Shown piece by piece: positions 53,756-62,441 of a stretch of DNA of 64,000 nt. How positions within the stretch are numbered: the first letter of the stretch is position 1; the number at the start of each line of letters is the position of its first letter. The position numbers and the translations under genes are program-made. Source of the stretch: Mariniradius saccharolyticus AK6 (GTDB lineage: Bacteria; Bacteroidota; Bacteroidia; Cytophagales; Cyclobacteriaceae); assembly GCF_000330725.2 (NCBI RefSeq), contig NZ_AMZY02000020.1, forward strand, positions 124,001-188,000, written 5' to 3'. The notes below the pieces were generated by a model that was not told the DNA's origin, did no database searches, and was given only the letters and a program-made list of their open reading frames with translations.

Positions 53756-54868
53756 GTGTCCAAGGCAACACAGACATATCGAATCATGATCAGCGGCGGA
53801 GGTACCGGCGGGCATATCTATCCTGCCCTTGCCATCGCCAATGCTTGGAAGGAAAAATATCCGAGCTCTGAGATTCTTTTTGTCGGTGCTGAGGGAAAAA
53901 TGGAAATGCAGAAAGTACCGGAGGCAGGCTACAAGATCGAGGGCTTCAAGGTCGCCGGCTTGCAGCGAAGCCTCAGCCTCTCCAACCTGAGTTTTCCATT
54001 CAAGCTGTTGGGAAGCTTGAGAAGAGCAAAGCAGCTGATCCGGGAGTTCAAGCCAGATGCGGTGGTGGGAGTCGGTGGATATGCGAGTGGACCGGTCTTG
54101 TACATGGCACAGTCCAATAGTATTCCGACGCTGATTCAAGAACAAAATTCCTATGCCGGCTTGACCAACAAGATATTGGCAAAAAAAGCCAGGAAAATCT
54201 GTGTAGCCTATCCGGGCATGGAGAAGTTTTTCCCTGCCACCAAGATCATCTACACCGGCAATCCAGTTAGGAAGGACATTTTGGATTTGTCGGGAAAGAG
54301 GGAAAAGGCCTTAGCCCATTTTGGGCTGAAGCAAGACAGAAAAACCATCTTGGTTTTGGGCGGAAGTCTTGGAGCGCGCACGATCAATCAAGCAGTGGTG
54401 GCCGAGATGGAAGCATTCGAAAAGAGCGGCTATCAGGTGCTTTGGCAGTCGGGTAAATTTTATTTCCAGGAAATGTCTGCGAAAGTGCAAGCCTCAGGAC
54501 TTGCACATATCCATGTGAGGGAATTCATCAGGGAGATGGATTTGGCCTATGCTGCGGCGGATGCGATCGTTTCGAGGGCAGGCGCACTCTCGGTCTCTGA
54601 GATCAGCCTTGTCGGCAAGCCGACGATTTTCATCCCCTCGCCCAATGTGGCCGAAGACCATCAAACCAAAAATGCCATGGCTTATGTACAGGCTGGCGCT
54701 GCGGTTCTTTTGAAAGACGTGGAAGCCGTAGGAAAGCTGAAGGCAGCAGTTGATGGGCTTTTTTCCCAAGGTGAAAAGGCCCAAGAAATGGGCAAAAACT
54801 TGAAAAAACTGGCCAAACCAAATGCGGCCACAGAAATAGTCAGTGCATTGGAAAGTATCCTCTCATGA
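53756..54868 (+). CDS. murG: UDP-GlcNAc transferase MurG
   Basis: This 370-residue peripheral membrane enzyme has the N-terminal glycine-rich loop I-S-G-G-G-T-G-G-H-I-Y-P-A-L and the C-terminal loops V-L-G-G-S-L-G-A and S-R-A-G-A-L-S-V-S-E. It adds GlcNAc to lipid I to make lipid II on the inner membrane face. The likely start is GTG at 53756, nine residues before the glycine-rich strand begins. The stop overlaps murC by 4 bases. Confidence 0.96.
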   Translation: MSKATQTYRIMISGGGTGGHIYPALAIANAWKEKYPSSEILFVGAEGKMEMQKVPEAGYKIEGFKVAGLQRSLSLSNLSFPFKLLGSLRRAKQLIREFKPDAVVGVGGYASGPVLYMAQSNSIPTLIQEQNSYAGLTNKILAKKARKICVAYPGMEKFFPATKIIYTGNPVRKDILDLSGKREKALAHFGLKQDRKTILVLGGSLGARTINQAVVAEMEAFEKSGYQVLWQSGKFYFQEMSAKVQASGLAHIHVREFIREMDLAYAAADAIVSRAGALSVSEISLVGKPTIFIPSPNVAEDHQTKNAMAYVQAGAAVLLKDVEAVGKLKAAVDGLFSQGEKAQEMGKNLKKLAKPNAATEIVSALESILS

Positions 54869-56262
54869 ATATCGGCAATCTCCATAGCGTCCATTTTCTC
54901 GGTATCGGTGGTATCGGCATGAGTGCTTTGGCCCGTTGGTTCAACCATGTCGGGATCAAGGTCTCTGGCTACGACAAGACACCGTCGCCATTGACAGAGG
55001 CCTTGGAGGCAGAGGGCATGCAGATCAGCTTTGAGGACAAGATGGAGACCGTGCCAGCGAGGGTACTGGAGGATAAGAACCATGTCTTGATCGTGTGGAC
55101 TCCTGCGATGCCAAAGGATTCCACCCAACTGAACTTCTTCCAGTCGCAAGGTTACGATATCAAAAAACGCGCAGCGGTTTTGGGCTTGATCACTGCCGAC
55201 CTGCCGAGCATTGCCGTGGCAGGTACACATGGCAAGACGACGACGTCATCCATGGTGGCGCATCTGCTGAAGTCAGGGGGAAAAAACATCGCTGCCTTTC
55301 TCGGTGGTTTGACCCAAAACTACAACAGCAACCTCATCCTCCATGATGAAGCAGGAGGTCAGCCCACTGTGGTAGTGGAAGCGGATGAGTTTGACAGGTC
55401 ATTCCTGCACCTACATCCAAACACCGCGGTCGTCACGAGTGCAGACCCGGACCATTTGGACATATATGGCGATCCGGAGCACCTGTTGGAGGGCTTCAGA
55501 AAGTTTGTGAATCTGCTGCCACAAGGGGGAAATCTTTATATCCATTCCAAGGCTTTTGAAAAACTTGGCTTGGGTCGGGGGGAAAGGTTCCAAATCCAGC
55601 AATACGGAATCCAATCCGGCGAAATCCAAGCTAGGAACATTCAGCCGGGTCCGGCTTCATTCAGCTTTGATTATGTCGGCAAAGGGAAAAATATAGAGGG
55701 TTTGAAACTGTTTATGCCGGGATTCCACAATGTGGAAAATGCCTTGGCGGCGGTATCGATTGCCTTGGATTGGGGGATTTCGGAGGAGAGAGTGCGGGAG
55801 GGACTCGCCAGTTTCCGTGGCGTAAAAAGAAGATTTGAGATATGGGTACAGGAGGATGACAGGGTGTTTATCGATGATTACGCCCATCATCCGGAGGAGA
55901 TTCGGGCTTTTTTGGGCTCGGTGAAGGCCATGTACCCAAGCAAGAAATTGACTGCGGTGTTTCAGCCGCATTTGTTTACGCGGACCAGGGACTTTGCCGA
56001 GGGCTTTTCAGAAAGCCTTTCGATAGCAGACGAGGTCGTATTGCTGGAGATATATCCGGCGAGGGAACTCCCGATCGCGGGAGTGAATGCATCGATGCTG
56101 CTTCCTGCCATTACTTCCCCAAGGAAGTCATTGCAGACAAAGGAAAACCTGCTCAGGTACCTCAGTGAAAACCGACCGGAGGTGTTGGTGACCATCGGGG
56201 CCGGGGATATCGACAGGCTGGTAGGTCCCATCGCAAAATGGATGAAGGAACATGAAAATTAG
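54865..56262 (+). CDS. murC: UDP-MurNAc:L-alanine ligase MurC
   Basis: This 465-residue cytosolic ligase has an N-terminal G-I-G-G-I-G-M-S-A-L-A Rossmann motif, ATP loop A-G-T-H-G-K-T-T-T at about 117-125, E-A-D-E-F-D-R-S-F-L for the Mg2+ site, and the C-terminal D-D-Y-A-H-H-P-E-E motif of MurC. It adds L-alanine to UDP-MurNAc. Overlaps murG by 4 and ftsQ by 11 bases. Confidence 0.97.
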   Translation: MNIGNLHSVHFLGIGGIGMSALARWFNHVGIKVSGYDKTPSPLTEALEAEGMQISFEDKMETVPARVLEDKNHVLIVWTPAMPKDSTQLNFFQSQGYDIKKRAAVLGLITADLPSIAVAGTHGKTTTSSMVAHLLKSGGKNIAAFLGGLTQNYNSNLILHDEAGGQPTVVVEADEFDRSFLHLHPNTAVVTSADPDHLDIYGDPEHLLEGFRKFVNLLPQGGNLYIHSKAFEKLGLGRGERFQIQQYGIQSGEIQARNIQPGPASFSFDYVGKGKNIEGLKLFMPGFHNVENALAAVSIALDWGISEERVREGLASFRGVKRRFEIWVQEDDRVFIDDYAHHPEEIRAFLGSVKAMYPSKKLTAVFQPHLFTRTRDFAEGFSESLSIADEVVLLEIYPARELPIAGVNASMLLPAITSPRKSLQTKENLLRYLSENRPEVLVTIGAGDIDRLVGPIAKWMKEHEN

Positions 56263-57007
56263 GATCAAAAAATCATTGGTTTTCACGGCGCTCAGCTTGG
56301 TGCTGATCGGCTTCATTGGCTTTGTGGAGAAAAAGGATTCCCAACGGAGATTCCAAACCATCGACGTCAGGGTGAAGGGTATTGAGGACGTGTATTTTGT
56401 GGACGAAAAGCAGGTTTTGAAGTCGATCATGGCTGAGTTTCCGATGCTATCGGCGGGACTTTCGATGCAGGAGGTGAACCTACACCAGATCGAGAAAATG
56501 GTGGAGAAGCAGGGTTTTGTCAAAAATGCCGAGGTCTTTGCCGATTTGAAGGGAAACGTGAGGGTAGAAATCACCCAACATGAACCGATGGCCCGGATCG
56601 TGAGGCCAACCGCAGCGGACGGATACATCTCCACAGAGGGAGTGATTCTGCCGACCTCGCCCACTTATACTTCGCGGGTGATGACGGTAGAAGGGGCCTT
56701 CGCGGAGGCTTTGTTGAGCAAAGACAATATTTCGGAGAGCCATCCCGATTTGCTTGAGCTGATTCGGTTTATCCATGAGGATGAATTCTGGAGCGCGCAG
56801 ATTACGGGTTTGGACATTCCCAGAAAAAACGATATCAGGTTATACCAGCAAGTTGGACGGCAAGTCATCGAGATCGGTGACGCGACCGATTTGGAGGAAA
56901 AATTCAAGAAGATCAACCTGTTTTATGAGCAGATCCTTCCCGCCAAAGGATGGAATGCCTACAGCAGGGTCAATGTAAAATATAAAGGGCAGATAGTTTG
57001 CGAATAA
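56252..57007 (+). CDS. ftsQ: FtsQ-like divisome protein
   Basis: This 251-residue bitopic protein has a short N-terminus and one transmembrane helix (L-V-F-T-A-L-S-L-V-L-I-G-F-I-G-F). A POTRA-like region follows (V-R-V-K-G-I-E-D-V-Y-F-V-D-E-K-Q-V-L), then a beta domain. Layout and the slot between murC and ftsA identify it as FtsQ, which recruits FtsL/FtsB and FtsI. Primary sequence is weakly conserved in this phylum. It overlaps murC by 11 bases. Confidence 0.9.
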   Translation: MKIRIKKSLVFTALSLVLIGFIGFVEKKDSQRRFQTIDVRVKGIEDVYFVDEKQVLKSIMAEFPMLSAGLSMQEVNLHQIEKMVEKQGFVKNAEVFADLKGNVRVEITQHEPMARIVRPTAADGYISTEGVILPTSPTYTSRVMTVEGAFAEALLSKDNISESHPDLLELIRFIHEDEFWSAQITGLDIPRKNDIRLYQQVGRQVIEIGDATDLEEKFKKINLFYEQILPAKGWNAYSRVNVKYKGQIVCE

Positions 57008-57018
57008 TAGAAAACGCT

Positions 57019-58332
57019 ATGGAAAACAACAACTTGATTGTAGGCTTGGATATTGGGACGACCAAAATCTGTGCAATCGTAGGCCGCAAAAACGAGTATG
57101 GCAAACTCGAGGTCTTGGGAATGGGCAAGGCTGTCTCCGACGGCGTCATCCGGGGGATTGTCACCAATATCGACAAGACGGTCAATGCGATCCAAAAGGC
57201 GGTAAAGGATGCCTCCGAAATGGCAGACGTGGATATCGGCAATGTGATCGTCGGAATCGCAGGCCAGCATATCCGCAGCACAGTGCATCACGGTGTCATC
57301 ATTCGCCACCCCAATCAGGATGAAATCACCATCGAAGACGTACGCCGTCTGTCCAACGACATGGAAAACATCGTCGTCCCTCCCGGCAATACGATCATTC
57401 ATGTGATGCCGCAGGATTATACAGTCGACTATGAAGATGGTATAAAAGATCCTGTCGGTATGTCCGGTTCACGCTTGGAGGCCGATTTCCACATCATTAC
57501 TGCCCAGACTACTGCCATCAACAACATCAACCGCTGCGTTAAGCGCGCCAATCTCCAAAGCCAAGATCTGATCCTGGAGCCTTTGGCGAGCTCGCTTTCG
57601 GTCCTCAGCGAGCAGGACAAGGAAGCCGGCGTATGTTTGGTTGACATCGGTGGAGGGACGACCGACATCGCGATCTTCTATGACAATATCATTCGCCACA
57701 CGGCGGTGATTCCCTTGGGAGGAAACATCATTACTTCAGATATCAAGGAAGGCTGTATGGTGCTGCACCATCAGGCCGAGTTGCTCAAAACCAAATTTGG
57801 AAAGGCCATTTCCGAGGAAGCCAATCCAAACGAAATCGTATCGATCCCAGGCTTGCGCAACCGTCAGCCAAAGGAAATTTCCATCAAAAACCTGGCGGCA
57901 ATTATCCAAGCCCGCATGGAGGAAATCATCGAGTATGTGCAAAACGAACTCGTCGCCAGTGGCCACTATAAAAAACTGGCGGGCGGAATCGTCCTTACAG
58001 GCGGCGGATCCCAATTGCAGGGTGTGGCACAACTGTTTGAATACCTCACCGGATTGGATACGAGGATCGGCTATCCCAACGAGCATTTGGGTAAATGCAA
58101 ACTAGAAGAGGTAAAAAGCCCAATGTATGCCACCTCCGTGGGTTTGGTGTTGGCGGGATTCAAGTCATTGGATGAGCGGGAAAATATGTACCGCTCCAGA
58201 TATGAAAGTACAAAAACCCAAAAGCCAGAACCCAAACCGGCCAAGTCGGATTTTGGGCCAAGCATATTCTCTAACATCGGTAAAAAACTAATGGATATCA
58301 TCACCAATGATATCCATCAAGACAATTACTAG
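57019..58332 (+). CDS. ftsA: Cell division protein FtsA
   Basis: I start it at the ATG for M-E-N-N-N-L-I-V-G; an upstream TTG at 56998 would overlap ftsQ. This 437-residue actin-like ATPase has D-I-G-T-T-K-I-C in the first phosphate loop, the V-D-I-G-G-G-T-T-D loop, and L-T-G-G-G-S-Q-L near the end. A C-terminal amphipathic helix, I-F-S-N-I-G-K-K-L-M-D-I-I, anchors it to the membrane and tethers FtsZ. The following 96-base gap has a strong inverted repeat (58365-58407). Confidence 0.97.
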   Translation: MENNNLIVGLDIGTTKICAIVGRKNEYGKLEVLGMGKAVSDGVIRGIVTNIDKTVNAIQKAVKDASEMADVDIGNVIVGIAGQHIRSTVHHGVIIRHPNQDEITIEDVRRLSNDMENIVVPPGNTIIHVMPQDYTVDYEDGIKDPVGMSGSRLEADFHIITAQTTAINNINRCVKRANLQSQDLILEPLASSLSVLSEQDKEAGVCLVDIGGGTTDIAIFYDNIIRHTAVIPLGGNIITSDIKEGCMVLHHQAELLKTKFGKAISEEANPNEIVSIPGLRNRQPKEISIKNLAAIIQARMEEIIEYVQNELVASGHYKKLAGGIVLTGGGSQLQGVAQLFEYLTGLDTRIGYPNEHLGKCKLEEVKSPMYATSVGLVLAGFKSLDERENMYRSRYESTKTQKPEPKPAKSDFGPSIFSNIGKKLMDIITNDIHQDNY

Positions 58333-58364
58333 GGCTTATCATACTAGGGAGGCGGGAGATGATG

Positions 58365-58407
58365 TTTTCTGCTTCCCTTATCAAAACGCCAAAAAGAAAG
58401 CAGAAAA
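58365..58407. other. Inverted repeat between ftsA and ftsZ
   Basis: TTTTCTGCTT (58365-58374) is perfectly complementary to AAGCAGAAAA (58398-58407), with a 23-base loop. It has no T run on the plus strand, so it is not an ordinary terminator for ftsA. It could be a leader structure controlling ftsZ translation or an mRNA processing site. Confidence 0.4.
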
Positions 58408-58428
58408 AAATTCACCAATTCAACATAA

Positions 58429-60075
58429 ATGTCAGATAACATGAAAGATTACAAATTTGATCTTCCAAAAAATCACAAGTCCATCATCAAGGTGATTGGA
58501 GTAGGAGGAGGTGGTTCCAATGCCGTGAACCACATGTACAACCAAGGTATCAAGGACGTGGAGTTTGTCGTGGTCAACACGGATGCCCAGGCCTTGAAAA
58601 GCAGCCCTGTTCCTTTAAGATTACAGTTGGGTGCCAACCTGACTGAAGGTCTCGGAGCTGGAGCAAATCCTGAGAAAGGTCGCAGTGCCGCTTTGGAAAG
58701 CAAAGAAGACATCCGCGAACTTTTGTCGGACAATACCAAAATGGTATTCATCACCGCGGGCATGGGCGGCGGTACAGGTACCGGAGCTGCGCCAGTGATT
58801 GCCAAAATCGCCAAGGACATGGACATCCTGACGGTAGGTATCGTCACTGCGCCTTTTGTATTTGAAGGAAGGAAAAAAATGATCGCCGCACAGCAAGGTA
58901 TAGAAGCTCTGCGAGAAAACTGCGACACCGTGTTGGTTATTCTCAACGACAAATTGAGGGAAATCTATGGTAATCTTGCCATCCGCTCTGCATTCGCAAA
59001 AGCTGATAACGTTTTGACAACCGCGGCCAAATCAATCGCGGAAATAATCACGATCCACCAAGACGTCAACGTGGATTTTGAAGATGTGAAGACAGTTATG
59101 AAAGACGCAGGCGCCGCAGTCATGGGCTCAGCAACTGAAGAAGGTGAAGGACGTGCCATTCGTGCAGCCGAAAAGGCGATTGCTTCTCCATTGCTCAACA
59201 ATGTGGATATCAAAGGAGCGCAAAAGATCCTTCTTTCCATCATGTCAGGCGAGGACGAGGAGCTGTCCATGGACGAACTCAGCGAAATAACCGAATACAT
59301 CCAGGAGCGTGCGGGAGATGATGCCGAAGTAATCTTTGGTCAAGGCATTGATGCCGAGTTGGGTAAAGCGATACGTGTAACTGTCATTGCGACTGGGTTT
59401 GAAATGGACAAATTGACTACTGCAAGCCCAGCAAGGAAAGAAGAAAAGTCGTTCGTTGCCCCCGTCGTGGTCGAAGAAAGAGAAGAGCCGATTAAGGTCA
59501 TCGACTTGGAGTCAGGAAAGACTTCTAAAGTCGAAGAAGAAATCACAAGACCCGGACAGACTTTGACTTTTACTTTCAACCAGCCTCTTTTTCCAGTAGC
59601 CAATGAGCAGAAGCAAGAGGAATCCAAGCCCAAAGTTGAACCAGTCCTTCCGTCTGCTGAGGTGGAAAAAGAAAGAGAAATGGAGCCGGTTTTCCAATTT
59701 GTTCCTGTTCAGTCTGAGCCTAAGAAAGTCATCTTCACTTTGGATACCGAGCAGGAAATCACACCGGCCGCACCAAAGGCTGAGGTAAAAGAGGAAGTGC
59801 CACAAGCTCCGCATTCTACGGATTACTATGAGCAATTGAAGCAAAAGGCTATCCAAAGGGCGCACGAGCGCTTTGAGAAATTGAAAAATCTCCGCTCTTA
59901 TAACCAAAGCCCAGAGGAGTTCAAGGATAAGTTTGACACACCAGCCTATATCCGCAAAGATGTGAAATTGGCTGATGTGCAGCACAGTTCAGAAAGAAGT
60001 GCCTCTAGGTACAACTTGACTGACGAGAACGAGTTTCTGAAAAACAATAGGTTTTTGCATGACAATGTTGATTGA
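58429..60075 (+). CDS. ftsZ: Cell division protein FtsZ with long C-terminal linker
   Basis: This 548-residue tubulin homologue has the nucleotide-binding G-V-G-G-G-G-S-N-A-V-N near residue 25 and the signature G-G-G-T-G-T-G-A-A-P near 110, plus the T7 loop N-V-D-F-E-D near 205. The GTPase core ends about residue 325. The remaining 220 residues are a Glu/Lys/Pro-rich, probably disordered linker, ending in N-N-R-F-L-H-D-N-V-D, a tail typical of Cytophagales instead of the proteobacterial C-terminal peptide. It polymerises into the division ring. A 96-base gap separates it from ftsA. Confidence 0.97.
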   Translation: MSDNMKDYKFDLPKNHKSIIKVIGVGGGGSNAVNHMYNQGIKDVEFVVVNTDAQALKSSPVPLRLQLGANLTEGLGAGANPEKGRSAALESKEDIRELLSDNTKMVFITAGMGGGTGTGAAPVIAKIAKDMDILTVGIVTAPFVFEGRKKMIAAQQGIEALRENCDTVLVILNDKLREIYGNLAIRSAFAKADNVLTTAAKSIAEIITIHQDVNVDFEDVKTVMKDAGAAVMGSATEEGEGRAIRAAEKAIASPLLNNVDIKGAQKILLSIMSGEDEELSMDELSEITEYIQERAGDDAEVIFGQGIDAELGKAIRVTVIATGFEMDKLTTASPARKEEKSFVAPVVVEEREEPIKVIDLESGKTSKVEEEITRPGQTLTFTFNQPLFPVANEQKQEESKPKVEPVLPSAEVEKEREMEPVFQFVPVQSEPKKVIFTLDTEQEITPAAPKAEVKEEVPQAPHSTDYYEQLKQKAIQRAHERFEKLKNLRSYNQSPEEFKDKFDTPAYIRKDVKLADVQHSSERSASRYNLTDENEFLKNNRFLHDNVD

Positions 60076-60078
60076 CCT

Positions 60079-60603
60079 TTAAAAGTCAATCAACATTTGC
60101 GCCTGGGAATGGAGCAAGTCCATGTACAGCCTGTTGGTGAGCAGGTTATCTGACATATTTTCCTCAATCTTTGCTAGTTTGGGCTTGAGGGCAAGTACAT
60201 GCATTCCCAGGTAATGGAAGATGTCGGTGAGGTGGCTCAATGCGATGCCACCTCCGCCGATTCCAGAGGAAATGCCGACCAAGGCACATTTTTTATTCCG
60301 GAAAGAATTTGGATACGTCATCCCATCGATAAAAGCTTTGAGGATTCCCGGAAACGACCCATTGTACTCCGGAACGATAAATACAAACTTTTGTCCTTCC
60401 TTGACTTTCTGGTGGAAAGCGTTGTAGTCAGGATTTTTCCCGTTGTTTTCATACAGGGCCGAAAACACAAAATCATGCGGAAGATCTTCCAAATGGAGTA
60501 TTTGCGAAGGGGTGTTCAGGTTTTCGAGGATTTCTTGGTATATCGAGGCGATATTTTTTGAGACTGAGTCTTTCCGGTTAGTGCCGACGATTATTTTAAC
60601 CAT
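60079..60603 (-). CDS. NADPH-dependent FMN reductase
   Basis: This 174-residue flavodoxin-like protein begins V-K-I-I-V-G-T-N-R-K-D-S-V-S, the FMN phosphate loop of the family, and has the V-P-E-Y-N-G-S-F-P-G-I-L-K motif that contacts the isoalloxazine ring. It reduces FMN or quinones with NAD(P)H. It converges with ftsZ with a 3-base gap and diverges from the first purine phosphorylase gene. Confidence 0.9.
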   Translation of the reverse strand: MVKIIVGTNRKDSVSKNIASIYQEILENLNTPSQILHLEDLPHDFVFSALYENNGKNPDYNAFHQKVKEGQKFVFIVPEYNGSFPGILKAFIDGMTYPNSFRNKKCALVGISSGIGGGGIALSHLTDIFHYLGMHVLALKPKLAKIEENMSDNLLTNRLYMDLLHSQAQMLIDF

Positions 60604-60731
60604 AGCTGGGATGATCGTTTTTTTGGTGATACTACATTGGCAAAAGTCAATAAGTTTCCATTTTGTTTCGGAAATTAAAATTGTCGTGGTTTTATCGGAT
60701 ATGATTCACGTCGGTTGGATATATTTGATTT

Positions 60732-61568
60732 ATGAGAATAGAAGAGGAGATTAGTTATACCGATCAGATTGAGATTGCTTCGGAGTACCTTAGCAGTAAG
60801 CATCCCGAAAAACCACAGGTTGGGATAATTCTTGGAACGGGTTTGGGACAATTGATCAATCATATGGAGGTAATGTTAGAAATCCCCTATGATATGATTC
60901 CACATTTTCCGCTTTCGACTGTCGAAAGCCATCATGGGAAACTAGTTTTTGGTAGGCTTTCAGGTAAATCCGTTGTGGCAATGCAGGGCAGGTTTCATTA
61001 TTATGAGGGGTATTCAATGCAGCAGGTGACTTTTCCAGTAAGGGTTTTGAAAAAGCTTGGGATTTCCCATCTGTTTGTGTCCAATGCTGCGGGTGGGCTA
61101 CATCCCGATTTTGAAATCGGGGATCTGATGGTTATCCAAGATCACATCGACCTGCTACCGGAGAATCCCCTCAGAGGAAAGAATCTGGACCAATTTGGTG
61201 TCCGGTTTCCCGATATGTCTGAGCCGTATAATTTGGCTTTGGTAAAAAAGGCGCTTGAGATTACCGAGAAGAACGGAATTCGGGCAATTCCCGGGGTTTA
61301 TGTGGCAGTTCAGGGCCCAAACTTGGAGACGAAGGCTGAATATAAATTCCTTAGAACTATCGGTGCAGATGCCGTTGGGATGAGCACCGTCCCGGAGGTA
61401 ATCGTCGCTAGGCATATGAATTTGCCGGTTTTTGCCGTTTCTGCCATCACAGACTTATGTTCACCAGGCAAAGTCAAGAAAATCAGCTTGGCGGAAGTAC
61501 TTGCCGGAGCTGCTAAAGCCGAACCCGGCATGAGCCATTTGATAATGGAATTGATCAAAGGACTTTGA
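60732..61568 (+). CDS. Purine nucleoside phosphorylase, paralogue 1 (Asp at the specificity site)
   Basis: This 278-residue PNP has G-I-I-L-G-T-G-L-G near its start, the phosphate-site G-R-F-H-Y-Y-E-G-Y, and Glu199 in P-N-L-E-T-K-A-E, the residue that contacts the purine base. At the second base-contact site the sequence is I-T-D241-L-C, where human and most bacterial hypoxanthine-specific enzymes have Asn. The Asp form is known from human N243D and from MTAP-like enzymes and favours 6-amino purines, so adenosine or methylthioadenosine use is plausible. A TATATTTG box at 60720-60727 lies only four bases before the ATG. Confidence 0.9.
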   Translation: MRIEEEISYTDQIEIASEYLSSKHPEKPQVGIILGTGLGQLINHMEVMLEIPYDMIPHFPLSTVESHHGKLVFGRLSGKSVVAMQGRFHYYEGYSMQQVTFPVRVLKKLGISHLFVSNAAGGLHPDFEIGDLMVIQDHIDLLPENPLRGKNLDQFGVRFPDMSEPYNLALVKKALEITEKNGIRAIPGVYVAVQGPNLETKAEYKFLRTIGADAVGMSTVPEVIVARHMNLPVFAVSAITDLCSPGKVKKISLAEVLAGAAKAEPGMSHLIMELIKGL

Positions 61569-61623
61569 AGGGGCCAGATCTTATTAAATTAAAAGTTCAG
61601 ATATTAACCAAAGACAATCAGTT

Positions 61624-62433
61624 TTGAAGTCAATTTTTCAAATCAATGAAGCGGCCAAGTTTGTGTCAAATAGAATAAGTTCGGCACCAAGAACCGGGGT
61701 CATTTTGGGCTCGGGGTTGGGGGGCCTTGTAAGTGCGCTTAAGGAAAGTATGTCGATTCGTTATGCCGACATTCCTCATTTTCCTGTCTCTACTGTGGTC
61801 GGTCACCGGGGTGAGTTGATTGTCGGGGAATTGAACCGAGTGCCGGTGTGGGTGCTCAATGGACGGTTTCATTATTACGAAGGGTATGATCTCGATGACG
61901 TAGTATTTCCCTTGCGGGTCTTGCGTGCTTTGGGACTGGAGAGAATCATCATTACCAATGCCGCAGGGGGACTTAACCCAAGCTTTGAGGCAGGTGACAT
62001 CATGCTGATCGAGGATATCATCAGCTTAATGCCAGCCAATCCCCTCCGGGGCAAGAACCTCGATGAGTTTGGCCCGAGGTTTCCGGACATGAGCGAGCCT
62101 TTTTGTAGTACTTGGATGAAACAGGCAATAGGCGAAGCTGAAAATCAAAACATTAATCTCAGGAAAGGTACCTATGTGGGTCTTACCGGTCCCAAACTGG
62201 AAACAAAAGCGGAGATCAACTATTGTCGATTGATTGGTGGGGACGCCGTCGGCATGAGTACGGTATCAGAAGTCATTGCCGCCAACCACATGGGAATCAA
62301 GGTTTTGGGATTTTCTGTCATTACCAATGAAAGTATTCCCAAAGTCAAAAAGGAGTTCACCCACGAAGAAGTGGTCGATGTGGCGAACAAGGCGGGGGCT
62401 ACGCTCGCAAAATTGATAAAACGTGTATTGTGA
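61624..62433 (+). CDS. Purine nucleoside phosphorylase, paralogue 2 (Asn at the specificity site)
   Basis: This 269-residue PNP begins at a TTG; no in-frame ATG precedes the G-V-I-L-G-S-G-L-G motif. It has the G-R-F-H-Y-Y-E-G-Y phosphate site, Glu193 in P-K-L-E-T-K-A-E and Asn235 in V-I-T-N-E-S, the standard pair for inosine and guanosine. It follows paralogue 1 by 55 bases on the same strand and is clearly homologous along its whole length, so this is a tandem duplication. It cleaves purine nucleosides with phosphate in the cytosol. Confidence 0.93.
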   Translation: MKSIFQINEAAKFVSNRISSAPRTGVILGSGLGGLVSALKESMSIRYADIPHFPVSTVVGHRGELIVGELNRVPVWVLNGRFHYYEGYDLDDVVFPLRVLRALGLERIIITNAAGGLNPSFEAGDIMLIEDIISLMPANPLRGKNLDEFGPRFPDMSEPFCSTWMKQAIGEAENQNINLRKGTYVGLTGPKLETKAEINYCRLIGGDAVGMSTVSEVIAANHMGIKVLGFSVITNESIPKVKKEFTHEEVVDVANKAGATLAKLIKRVL

Positions 62434-62441
62434 GTGATTTT

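Noticed and set aside
58365-58407. ftsA-ftsZ inverted repeat as a Rho-independent terminator
   Set aside because: It is followed by A residues, not T, on the coding strand, and ftsZ continues the cluster.
60720-60727. TATATTTG as the promoter of the first PNP gene
   Set aside because: It ends four bases before the start codon and has no -33 box at 19-21 bases, so it would place transcription inside the gene.
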